Shown one piece after another: positions 1-6,784 of a stretch of 14,255 bases of DNA; positions within the stretch are counted from its first letter, which is position 1; the number at the start of each line of letters is the position of its first letter. A model generated the notes under the pieces. It saw only the letters and a program-made list of their open reading frames with translations, did not search any database and had not been told where the DNA came from. The stretch lies in NCBI GenBank assembly GCA_016213865.1, contig JACQZL010000126.1:1-14255 (forward strand), written 5' to 3'. A program made the position numbers and the translations under genes. Source of the DNA: Candidatus Rifleibacteriota bacterium. Lineage in GTDB: Bacteria > UBP17 > UBA6191 > JACPRK01.

Positions 1-58
1 GGGTCAGACAGGCAGCCATGACGAGAACGACTGCAAGCGCGAACCGAAGACGGACCAT
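1..58 (-). CDS. 5' end of a secreted or lipoprotein gene, cut by the window edge
   Basis: On the minus strand an ATG at 58 opens a frame that is still open at base 1. The 19 visible residues (MVRLRFALAVVLVMAACLT) form a typical signal peptide: two Arg, a hydrophobic core, and a Cys in a lipobox-like AAC context. A strong Shine-Dalgarno-like GAGGAG lies 8 nt upstream of the ATG. The Met at the lipobox -3 position is unusual, so ordinary signal peptidase I cleavage is also possible. The function lies outside the window. The gene is divergent from the methyltransferase at 520. Confidence 0.5.
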   Translation of the reverse strand, partial: MVRLRFALAVVLVMAACLT

Positions 59-460
59 GATGGTCACTCCTCTTCAGAGAACTCTCGACCTCGGTTCGAG
101 CTCGAGAGCACTGGCCCGTGGGACGCCCGCCGGCCGCAAGCGGTGCGAGGGCCTTCTGGTGCGTCCGGCCCCCCTTCGCAAGCTGGTTCCAGCCGCGGGG
201 AGCAGGCAACGAGCGGTTCAGTATCGTGATTGAAGTTACGCAACCCGGCAGGGATGGCAACGACTATTTTGCGCCACATTGATGGCACCATTTTTGTGCG
301 CCGAGGGCAGGACCGGCGCTCTCTTGCAAGCAAGCTCCTCGGACACTGGGACCTCCTTGTTTCGGGACCGCGTATCTCGTCGCCTGCCCGCTCGATCGCA
401 CCCTGTTAGACTGACGGCCATGGCCCGCCCCTCGGCGGCGCCGGGCTGAGAGCTCCGAAC
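59..460. other. Intergenic region with no supported gene
   Basis: The short frames here are Arg/Pro/Ser-rich with no recognisable motifs. The stretch separates two divergent genes and so should hold their promoters. It is relatively AT-rich near 215-300, with short repeats of a TTTTGCGCC-like string (about 264-302) and a GCCA...TGGC inverted pair. No sigma-70-type -35/-10 pair with good spacing stands out on either strand. Confidence 0.4.
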
Positions 461-523
461 ATGGAGAACCACAATCTGAAGGCACGGACGGCCTGGTTCC
501 AGCAGCTCCCCGCGACTCGATGA
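461..523 (+). CDS. Possible 20-residue leader ORF overlapping the methyltransferase start
   Basis: An ATG at 461 opens a 20-codon frame (MENHNLKARTAWFQQLPATR) ending in TGA at 521-523. The stop overlaps the methyltransferase start ATG (520-522) as ATGA. The methyltransferase ATG has no purine-rich ribosome binding site of its own, so reinitiation from this frame could supply translation. The frame has only a weak GAGAG upstream and no recognisable peptide family. The overlap may be chance. Confidence 0.2.
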   Translation: MENHNLKARTAWFQQLPATR

Positions 524-1441
524 AGACAGCCTACCTGGCCCCGGAGGACTTCCTGGACGAGCTGCTCCGCGAGTTGAAGGGCCAGGCCAGTGTCGAGACC
601 GTGCTGGACCGCCTCGTGCTGGCCTCGGGTCCTGCCGTCACCGCGGCGTGGGCCCAGAACACCTGGCTCGACGTGCGAGAGCTCAGGGCCGAGTCGATCA
701 CCCGAGCCGCCCGGGCGCTCAGAGAGCTCCAGAGGAAGGAACTGGGCCCTCTACTCGGTCAACCTGCACCGCAGAGCGCAGCTCATCGCCGAGAAGCTCC
801 CGCGGGTCGCAACCCGGAGACTCGTCTTCCCGGCCGCGCCGCCGAGGTCGCCGATGGGTTCCTGGACCCTCCTCGAGAAGGACCTCCTCCTGGCTTCGGC
901 GCGCTGTTCGAGCCCGTTTCCAAACGGCGAGATCCACTTCGAGGAGAACCAGGACGAGCCGCCCAGCCGGGCCTACCTGAAGCTATGGGAAGCTCTGACT
1001 CTCGCGGGGGCCCACCCAAGGGCAGGCGAGCGGTGCCTGGACCTGGGAAGCAGCCCCGGAAGCTGGACGTGGGCGTTGCAGCGGCTGGGAGCCCGGGTGG
1101 TCAGCGTCGACCGAGCGCCCCTCGCCGACAACGTCGCCAGGCTCCCCGGAGTGCAGGTCCTAGAGCGAGACGCCTTCGGTCTGGACCCGGCGACGGTGGG
1201 TCCCGTGGATTGGCTCTTCTCGGACGTCATCTGCTACCCGCAGAGACTTCTCGAGCTGGTGACCCGGTGGCTCGACTCCGGTCTGTGCAACAGGTTCGTC
1301 TGCACGATCAAGCTCCAGGGCGAGGAGCCGAGCGCGGAGGCTGGCAGGGCGATTCGAACCTTCGCGGCAATCCCCGGGTCCACGGTGCGACACGGCTTCC
1401 ACAACAAGCACGAGCTCACCTGGACCAAGCTGGCCGCCTGA
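520..1441 (+). pseudogene. RlmM/FtsJ-like 2'-O-ribose methyltransferase with a 4-bp frameshift
   Basis: The product resembles RlmM-type SAM-dependent ribose 2'-O-methyltransferases (RlmM modifies C2498 of 23S rRNA). The frame from ATG 520 encodes a convincing N-terminus (YLAPEDFLDELL, then ASGPAVTAAWAQNTWLD). At 734-741 it must shift into the frame encoding NWALYSVNLHRRAQLI. The shift is a tandem GGAA duplication, and removing one copy gives QRNWALY and a 305-aa protein. In that joined numbering, SAM motif I (CLDLGSSPGSW) is at 171-181. The RrmJ/RlmM-type K-D-K-E tetrad is visible as K153 (AYLKLWEAL), D234 (LFSDVICYP), K263 (CTIKLQGEE) and E297 (NKHELTW). The gene is either inactivated, phase-variable, or affected by an assembly error. 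The family call is good; the exact RNA target is inferred. Confidence 0.8.
734..741 (+). repeat. GGAA tandem duplication that breaks the methyltransferase frame
   Basis: Two adjacent GGAA copies (734-737 and 738-741) sit exactly where the coding potential moves from one frame to the next. With one copy, the codons read CAG AGG AAC TGG (Q-R-N-W) and the two halves join cleanly. The gene then has 306 whole codons including the stop. Confidence 0.75.
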
Positions 1442-1483
1442 GGCCGGTCGTCACCCTCGCCGCCGGGTGAACGGTCACCGGCC
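1442..1483 (+). terminator. Bulged hairpin directly after the methyltransferase stop
   Basis: GGCCGGT (1442-1448) pairs with ACCGGCC (1477-1483), and CGTCACCC (1449-1456) pairs with GGGTG-A-ACG (1465-1473). This makes about 15 base pairs with a single-A bulge and a 3-nt bulge. The loop is 8 nt. There is no T-run after it, so if it ends transcription it is not a classic intrinsic terminator. It may instead reduce read-through into the reductase gene or protect an mRNA end. Confidence 0.4.
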
Positions 1484-1550
1484 GGCCCGGGACATCTGAT
1501 AGCATTGTCTGCCTCTGGACTCGCGCAGGTGCGCGCAGCTCGCGTGACAA

Positions 1551-1556
1551 GGGAGA
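1551..1556 (+). promoter_or_regulatory. Ribosome binding site that decides the fabI start
   Basis: A GGGAGA-type purine tract lies about 5-6 nt before the ATG at 1562. An earlier in-frame start at 1505 has no such site and would add 19 Arg/Ala-rich residues not seen in this family. Confidence 0.6.
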
Positions 1557-1561
1557 GATCG

Positions 1562-2377
1562 ATGAGTGAATCGCCGGCTGGGCCTCGCCTGCTCGAAGGA
1601 CGCAAGGCCCTGGTACTCGGGGTCGTGAACGAGCTTTCGATTGGCTGGGGAATCGCCGCCAACCTCGCCTCTCACGGGGCCACCGTCGGGTTCGGGTTTC
1701 AGCCCAATCCCAAGATCGAACGGCGGTGTCGGGCTTGCGTCGAGCAACTCGAGCCCGAGCCCGAGTTCGTCGAACCCTGCGATGTCGGCAAGGACGAGGA
1801 CATCGAGAGGCTCATGGCCCGCTGGAAGGACATGTACGGAAGGCTCGACATCCTCGTCCACTCGATCGCGTACGCACCCTCGACGGCCTTCGGAGTGCCC
1901 TTCTCCAGGACCCCGAGAAGGGACTTCCTCGAGGCTCTCGATATCAGTGCGTATTCTCTGGTGGCCCTCTGTCGCGAGGCCGCCCCTCTGATGAAGCCGG
2001 ACGGCTCGGTCATCGCCATGACTTACCACGGTGCCCTGGCCTACTTTCCGAACTACAACGTCATGGCGGTCGCCAAGGCCGCCCTGGAGTGCTGCGTCCG
2101 GTACCTCGCCGCCGAACTGGGCGGCGGACAGACCGAGGATGCCGCGCGCATTCGCGTCAACGCCATCAGCGCCGGCCCGATACCCACGATGGCCTCCAAG
2201 GCCGTGGGCAACGTCGATCGGATGGTCGAGCACTGGTCGGCCAAGAGCTGCCTGGGGCGAACGGTGGATCAGGCGGAAGTCGGCCGTACTGCCGTCTACC
2301 TGGCCAGCAACCTGTCGAGCGGCGTCACGGGCGAGGTCCTCTACGTCGACGCCGGCTATCGGTTCGTCGGCTGGTGA
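1562..2377 (+). CDS. fabI: Enoyl-[acyl-carrier-protein] reductase, FabI family
   Basis: FabI catalyses the last step of each fatty-acid elongation cycle, NAD(P)H-dependent reduction of the enoyl-ACP double bond, in the cytoplasm. The 271-aa product has the family length. The FabI-type cofactor loop reads GVVNELSIGWGIA (residues 20-32). The catalytic set Tyr155, Tyr165 and Lys172 lies in TYHGALAYFPNYNVMAVAK with the same spacing as Tyr146/Tyr156/Lys163 of E. coli FabI. The FabI-like VHSIAYAP segment and a C-terminal GEVLYVDAGY follow. The position matching E. coli Gly93 is Ala, as in some other FabI proteins. The gene follows the methyltransferase by 120 bp that contain a hairpin, so it may have its own promoter, though no clear one is visible. 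FabV or FabK can be excluded; FabI is close to certain. Confidence 0.95.
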   Translation: MSESPAGPRLLEGRKALVLGVVNELSIGWGIAANLASHGATVGFGFQPNPKIERRCRACVEQLEPEPEFVEPCDVGKDEDIERLMARWKDMYGRLDILVHSIAYAPSTAFGVPFSRTPRRDFLEALDISAYSLVALCREAAPLMKPDGSVIAMTYHGALAYFPNYNVMAVAKAALECCVRYLAAELGGGQTEDAARIRVNAISAGPIPTMASKAVGNVDRMVEHWSAKSCLGRTVDQAEVGRTAVYLASNLSSGVTGEVLYVDAGYRFVGW

Positions 2378-2524
2378 GAGAGAAGGCTCGCCGGGCGCGA
2401 AGAATGGCTCACCGCTCTCGACAGGCCGAGGACGAGCGCCGGGTCAATCCCCGGACCGCGTACGGGCCTGGCCTTCGCGGGAGGGCACTCTTGCCTGTCG
2501 CCGCCCGCCGTGACGTCCCGCGTG
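2378..2524. other. Convergent gap between fabI and the cysteine-peptidase-like gene
   Basis: About 147 bp between two convergent stop codons. No convincing stem followed by a T-run is seen on either strand and no small gene is supported. Confidence 0.35.
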
Positions 2525-3694
2525 CTATTCGACGCCCACCGTCTTGTGGCGGAACATCCACTGGTTGAAAGTGTTCTTTTCGACCGTGAACATCTGCTGT
2601 TCGGCGCTGGGGCCGAGCTGCGTCGACCTGAGGAAGTCCTTGCCCTTGGGCAGCAGCGGGTTGTCGCCGTCATAGAAGGCGGCATAGGCTTTCGACGGGG
2701 CAAAGGCCTGCACGGACGGGAGGAACCAGAAGCAGTCGTCCGAGGTGTTGGTCGGGTCGTTGCTGTCGTAGAGGTCGATCCGATAGGCCTCGACCGTGCC
2801 CGTCGCGCCCTTCCTTCGGGCCGCATACTGGACGATCCGGAAGCCCACCACCGAGTGGCCCCACATCGGCTTTAGCTTGGAGCCGTAGAAGCCGATTTCG
2901 AACGCGCCGAGTGAAGGGTCCTGCACGTACTTCTTCATCAGGCCAAACCCGCCCACGCCGAAGAACTTGCGACCCAGCTCGGAGTCGCGGGGGACCCTCC
3001 CGAAGAGCGTCCGGTCGGCGAACTGGGCTATCCTGGCGCCCAGGTTGAGCAGCAGTTGCTGGTTGTCGAACATCCGGGCGCACTCCACCTTGGCGGTCTT
3101 CTCGATCGCCTCCTGGAGCGCCCGCGTCATGTCAGCCTTCCCCGTGAGCAGCTTGCGCAGGCGATACGGCGCGATGCGCTCGGCCCGCTGCGCTGCCGCG
3201 AGCTTGCCCCCCTTGCCGTCGTCCGCCGGAGAGGCGAGCACCCAGTCGGGGAGGCCCATGTCCTTGGCCACGCGACGGGCGTACGCGGGCAGCTTGCGCG
3301 GCTTGGCCGCGGCCAGTTCGGCATCCGTCAGCAAGTGAGGCAGGATGAACCACTGGTAGTACCGCAGGGTGAACATCGAGATGCCGTAGCAGGTACCCGA
3401 GTTGACGAACTTGTGCTTGAAGGGGCCGTACGTCTGGAACGACTCGAAGTTGTAGAAGTCGGGCGCATCCAGCTCGCGCTCGAAGTAGGTGTGGAAGGTC
3501 CTCACCGGCTGGCCGATGACCGTGTAGGGCCCGAGCTGGGCCACGGTCGGGGCGGGCTGGTTCGCGGGGGTGGTGGTGGCCGCCGCGGAGTTGCGCAGAC
3601 GGTCGAAATCACGGGCCGGATCCTCGGTCTGGGCGAGGGCCGCGGAGGCGAAGAGAACGGAAAGCAGAAGGCCCAGGACCTGCCAGCGGATCAT
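2525..3694 (-). CDS. Secreted papain-like (Cys/His/Asp) protein of unknown target
   Basis: The 389-aa product begins with a signal peptide (MIRWQVLGLLLSVLFASAALA, cleaved near AQ), so it is exported. The conserved-looking points match the layout of papain-like folds: Cys102 in NSGTCYGIS, His280 in WGHSVVGFRI, and Asp310 in RIDLYDSNDP, with Asn312 beside it. About 175 residues, mainly helical, separate the Cys and His. A strong GGAGGT lies 6 nt before the ATG at 3694. That ATG overlaps the stop of the upstream membrane-protein gene (ATGA, 3694-3691), so the two are translationally coupled. The frame extends upstream to 3910, but those 72 Arg-rich residues lie in the antisense of nothing conserved and overlap the neighbour. 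Peptidase, transpeptidase or a catalytically dead relative cannot be told apart from sequence alone. Confidence 0.7.
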   Translation of the reverse strand: MIRWQVLGLLLSVLFASAALAQTEDPARDFDRLRNSAAATTTPANQPAPTVAQLGPYTVIGQPVRTFHTYFERELDAPDFYNFESFQTYGPFKHKFVNSGTCYGISMFTLRYYQWFILPHLLTDAELAAAKPRKLPAYARRVAKDMGLPDWVLASPADDGKGGKLAAAQRAERIAPYRLRKLLTGKADMTRALQEAIEKTAKVECARMFDNQQLLLNLGARIAQFADRTLFGRVPRDSELGRKFFGVGGFGLMKKYVQDPSLGAFEIGFYGSKLKPMWGHSVVGFRIVQYAARRKGATGTVEAYRIDLYDSNDPTNTSDDCFWFLPSVQAFAPSKAYAAFYDGDNPLLPKGKDFLRSTQLGPSAEQQMFTVEKNTFNQWMFRHKTVGVE

Positions 3695-4614
3695 CGCGCC
3701 ACCTCCAGTGCAAACGCGGGTACAAACGTGGGCGCGGGGACCCGCGGCGCTCTTGCCCCGCGGAACTCCTTGATGCAGGCGGCCACGTAGTAGACGACGC
3801 CGTAGAGGCAGGCCACGACCGCGGCGCCTCCGGTGGCGACGAAGACGAGCCCACCCGCGGCGAGCCCGTACGAGAGGACCCCGAGGCTCACGAGGCTGAT
3901 GGCCCCGCACGCCGCGACCATGAAGAGCGTCCTGAGCACCGTCGTCACGGCCTTCAAGAACCCGGGTCCGCGGCCCTTGCCCTTGTCGCCTTCGGGGCCG
4001 AAGTGGCGGGCCTTCAGCGTCTCGACCACTTGCTCGGGCGTGGCGCCGTGCGCCATCTGGTCCACCACGCCGTCGGCTTCCTTGACAGCCTCGACCGCGA
4101 CTGCCGGTCCCGAGCGCTCCATCTCGTCGGTCAGCAGCTCGAAGGACTCATCGAACGAGCGTGCCAGCCGAGCGCGAACCATGCCCTCGTCCATCCCCTC
4201 GGCATTGGGTACGATCGGTTTGCCCGTGATCTTCTCGACCGTTGCCGTGAACTCCCGGAGGCCCATCTCGTCGATGGTCGTGTCGAGGCGGTCGACAAGC
4301 GTCTCTCGCAGTTGCTGCAGGCGGTCGCGCAGCCGCTCGCCACGGTTCCTGGCGCTGGCGGCGAGCTTCAGCGACGCCAGCCGCGCCCGGATGGCGGCGA
4401 GGTCGGCCTTGGTCCTTGCGAAGTCACGGGCCAGGAAATCGCCCAGACGCGAGAGGCCGCTCTTGCTCTGCGCCGAGTCCTTGACCGGGAACTCCTTGAC
4501 CCCCGAGAGAGCCGCGCCGCGCGCGTTCTCTGCGGCCGCAAGCGGAACCGGGGCCAGCACCGCAAACGCAAAGAAGAAGACGGTCAGGAGACAGATGATC
4601 CGGCGCGTCTGCAT
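3691..4614 (-). CDS. Exported coiled-coil protein with two C-terminal membrane helices
   Basis: I do not recognise a family. The 307-aa product has a signal peptide (residues 1-28, ending LAAA). An Ala/Arg/Leu-rich helical stretch likely to form a coiled coil follows at about 52-120, then a mixed region including VEKITGKPIVP, and two hydrophobic helices at about 226-250 and 252-282. A short Pro-rich tail ends it. The start at 4614 is favoured because AAGGA lies 8 nt upstream; an ATG three codons earlier (4623) would place that motif against the start codon. The gene is directly upstream of, and overlaps by 4 bp, the papain-like gene. The pair probably works together at the inner membrane. A role as anchor or regulator of the secreted enzyme is inference. 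Confidence 0.7.
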   Translation of the reverse strand: MQTRRIICLLTVFFFAFAVLAPVPLAAAENARGAALSGVKEFPVKDSAQSKSGLSRLGDFLARDFARTKADLAAIRARLASLKLAASARNRGERLRDRLQQLRETLVDRLDTTIDEMGLREFTATVEKITGKPIVPNAEGMDEGMVRARLARSFDESFELLTDEMERSGPAVAVEAVKEADGVVDQMAHGATPEQVVETLKARHFGPEGDKGKGRGPGFLKAVTTVLRTLFMVAACGAISLVSLGVLSYGLAAGGLVFVATGGAAVVACLYGVVYYVAACIKEFRGARAPRVPAPTFVPAFALEVAR

Positions 4615-4844
4615 GAGTGCCATCCTTGAGTTCTCGTGGGTGAACATCCCCTGCGGACTACTACCGATCGGGACCTGCGGAAGTTGCCGCCTCGAGGACA
4701 GGGGGAGAAGTCCTTCCTCCGGGGGAAGGAAAGCGCTCCCCGGTTGACGGCTCACCGGCGCTGGCCCCCTTTCGTGAAGCGCCTTTTCGCGTCTTGGAAC
4801 CGGACTTGCGGCCGGCGCTCGCGAACTCGATGGAGGTCGCACCG
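4615..4844. promoter_or_regulatory. Divergent intergenic region with a 7-bp inverted repeat
   Basis: This stretch separates two divergently transcribed envelope genes, so it should hold both promoters. A perfect 7-bp inverted repeat, TCCTTCC-6 nt-GGAAGGA, lies near 4712-4731 and is a candidate operator or hairpin. TTGACG at 4743-4748 resembles a -35 box for the plus-strand gene, but no good -10 lies 16-18 nt downstream. The plus-strand gene has a clear GGAGGT at 4832-4837. Confidence 0.35.
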
Positions 4845-5846
4845 ATGCCCCGTGACACGAGGAAGCGCGTTCGAACCGGCTTGACGCTCATGTTGGTCTG
4901 CTGCGTGAGCCTGATGCTCCCGGGCTGCCGGCGGCCAGGTCCCGGGGTCTCAACCGGCACGGGGTCGGGCACCCTGCCCGGGGCGCCGACCGGTGGAGCC
5001 GGCCCGGGCTCGGGCGAGCTCCCCGGGGCCCCGACGAGCGGCATCGGTACGACGTCCGCGGGCACTCCACCCTCTGCGGGCTGGGACCAGCCGACCGGGC
5101 CGGAGGCGCCCGTGTCGCTCACGGGGACGGAGAGCGGAGGCACCGCAAGCCCGGGCGGGACAGCGGGCGGGACGTACCCGCCGGCCGCAACCTCGACCCG
5201 GGTCGACGTCCGCACCGGAGGCCGGGACATGGAGAACGGGGCCTACTCCTGGGCCTCCGGAGCTGTCCAGCCGTCCACCAACGACCCCACCGTGCTTCGC
5301 CACGAGGCCGTACACTACATCAACGGCGAGCTGAGCGGGAATCCGAGCTGGCAGGACCTGAGCCCCGACGTCTACCGAGGCTTCTATCTCTGGGGAACCA
5401 ACCAGTACTACGTCGTTCCCAACACGGGCGTCCGCAAGAGCGACGTGGCGGACCTCGTTCCAAATCACCTGACCGGCTCCTTCGAGAACTACTTCTACAA
5501 CCTCGACTTCGCCTCCCGGGATGCGCTCCACCTTCTCGAGGACTTCAGCGCCGAGCTCGGCTCGGGCGAGAAGTCGCCGCTGCTGTTCGACATGCTGGTC
5601 TACTCCGCTGCGCTCGGCCTGAAACTGGAGCAACTGAACGCCAGTGGCCAGAACAACTACTGGGGAACGGACCGCGGCGCTGTCTATCGAGGAACCGTCA
5701 AGGTCTTCATGGAGATGGCGTCCTCCGGGCTGGAAGGACGCCTTCAGGCTCTCGCCAGCGACGGCAGCGCCCAGTCGGCCGCCCTGCGTGACTTCCTCGG
5801 GCGCACGTACGGCGAAGCCTGGACCAAGCAGGTGCTGGGCTTCTGA
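4845..5846 (+). CDS. Lipoprotein with HExxH zinc-protease motif
   Basis: The 333-aa product has a lipobox, LPGC, with acylation expected at Cys28. A Gly/Pro/Thr-rich linker (about 29-125) follows, and then a folded domain. HEAVHY at 153-158 is an HExxH zinc site with His153, Glu154 and His157. A third zinc ligand could be Glu232 or Asp233 in HLLEDFSAEL, about 75 residues downstream, as in gluzincin-like enzymes; this is inference. The ATG at 4845 is chosen because GGAGGT lies 7 nt upstream; the start at 4794 lacks such a site and would push the signal peptide inward. The substrate is unknown. It is divergent from the coiled-coil/papain-like pair. I know no named family for it. Confidence 0.7.
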   Translation: MPRDTRKRVRTGLTLMLVCCVSLMLPGCRRPGPGVSTGTGSGTLPGAPTGGAGPGSGELPGAPTSGIGTTSAGTPPSAGWDQPTGPEAPVSLTGTESGGTASPGGTAGGTYPPAATSTRVDVRTGGRDMENGAYSWASGAVQPSTNDPTVLRHEAVHYINGELSGNPSWQDLSPDVYRGFYLWGTNQYYVVPNTGVRKSDVADLVPNHLTGSFENYFYNLDFASRDALHLLEDFSAELGSGEKSPLLFDMLVYSAALGLKLEQLNASGQNNYWGTDRGAVYRGTVKVFMEMASSGLEGRLQALASDGSAQSAALRDFLGRTYGEAWTKQVLGF

Positions 5847-6078
5847 CGGGCCCGAGGTTCGCGCGCAGCTCCCGCGAGCGGCACCGGTAAGCAAGCCACG
5901 ACCTCCCGCACACTCTGACCCGGGATGGTAGAAGCGGCTTCCAGCCGCTTCGGGGCTCTGGCAACGGCGCCTGAGAAGCGGCAAGATGCCGCTTCTACCG
6001 TGCGGACTGGCCGCCCGAGACGGGCCAGACGAATCGGTGCCCCGACGGCTGCCTCGTGCCCCATCTACGCTTGACCGG
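5847..6078. other. Convergent gap holding the 73-bp palindrome
   Basis: About 230 bp between the convergent metalloprotease-like and PilP-like genes. Apart from the repeat at 5927-5999, nothing is recognised and no small gene is supported. Confidence 0.5.
5927..5999. repeat. Nested palindrome, interspersed-repeat (REP/MITE-like) type
   Basis: Two 25-bp arms (5927-5951 and 5975-5999) are inverted copies differing at three positions, with a 23-bp spacer. Each arm is itself palindromic (GAAGCGGC...GCCGCTTC), starting GGTAGAAGCGGC on the outside. The three differences all lie in the loop of the inner palindrome. It sits in a convergent intergenic gap, where such elements usually accumulate, and could act as a bidirectional terminator. 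There is no T-run. No transposase gene is nearby. Confidence 0.75.
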
Positions 6079-6738
6079 CTAGTTCTGCGCGGCCTGGGGG
6101 CCGCCCGGCTCGGCCGCGGTTGCGGTCGTGGAGCTCTCCTCGGAAGTCTCCCCGACGACCTCGGGTTGCTGCATCCCGGGTCTGACGCGATAGAGCCAGA
6201 TGGGGGGCATCTCCTGGTACTGCAGCATCACGCGGTCCTTCTGGCTCTCCTTGCCCTTGACGTTCCCGAGGATGGTCTCGTTCAGGTGGATGCGCAACTG
6301 GGCGTTGTTGTACGACATCACCGCTATCTTGCGGGTCGGAGTGATGCTGATGCTGGAGATGCGGATCGGCGCGAAGAGCCGCTTGATGGCCATCAAATCG
6401 ACTTTGGGCTTCTCCGGCTCCTTCGGCACCTCCGGCCGGTGGATCACGATTGGGCCGGTGGCCAGGTCCGATGGCGGCACCTCGACCGGCGCGAACTTGC
6501 CGTAGTCGAGGTAGAAGATGTTGCGGGTCTTGAACGTCTTGGGGAGCTTGGTGATCTCCATCCGCTCGATCAGGGACTCGAAGATGACCTCCTCTTCGGT
6601 GGTACTGAGAGTGCCTGGAGAGCTGCCGTTCCCCTGGGCTCCGGCACCCGAAGGCGCGGGCTGACCGCGGGCCGAGGAGGCGACGAGGCACACCAGCGCA
6701 GCGGCCAAGAGAAGAGAGAGTTGCAGTCGAGTCGGCAT
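6079..6738 (-). CDS. PilP/GspC-like periplasmic protein (last gene of the pilus-like cluster)
   Basis: The 219-aa product has a Sec signal peptide (residues 1-25, ending ARG) but no lipobox, unlike classical PilP, which is a lipoprotein. A Pro/Lys-rich hinge lies at about 100-113. It is followed at about 121-183 by a beta-rich stretch (RISSISITPTRKIAVM, LNETILG, VMLQYQEMPPIWLYRV). That stretch follows the pattern of the homology-region domain shared by PilP and GspC, which links the inner-membrane platform to the secretin. A Ser/Thr/Ala-rich tail ends it. The place directly after PilO is where PilP lies in pilMNOP operons. The assignment rests more on position than on sequence identity, so it is tentative. 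No strong ribosome binding site precedes the ATG. Confidence 0.5.
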   Translation of the reverse strand: MPTRLQLSLLLAAALVCLVASSARGQPAPSGAGAQGNGSSPGTLSTTEEEVIFESLIERMEITKLPKTFKTRNIFYLDYGKFAPVEVPPSDLATGPIVIHRPEVPKEPEKPKVDLMAIKRLFAPIRISSISITPTRKIAVMSYNNAQLRIHLNETILGNVKGKESQKDRVMLQYQEMPPIWLYRVRPGMQQPEVVGETSEESSTTATAAEPGGPQAAQN

Positions 6739-6784
6739 GACGGAGTGCGAGGAGATCAGGCGGGGCGAGCGGCCGCGGCCGGGC

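Noticed and set aside
264..302. Repeated TTTTGCGCC-like strings and a short GCCA/TGGC inverted pair between divergent genes
   Set aside because: Suggestive of an operator, but short, imperfect and without a nearby regulator gene or promoter boxes.
1850..1880. Ala in FabI at the position of E. coli Gly93, where changes give triclosan resistance
   Set aside because: Ala is natural at this position in other FabI proteins, including triclosan-sensitive ones, so it says nothing about resistance.
3695..3910. 72-residue N-terminal extension of the papain-like protein
   Set aside because: It is Arg-rich and overlaps the upstream gene, while the start at 3694 has GGAGGT and a signal peptide.
4950..5984. 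344-codon minus-strand frame opposite the HExxH lipoprotein
   Set aside because: It is a shadow of the lipoprotein gene, which has a lipobox, a ribosome binding site and a zinc motif.
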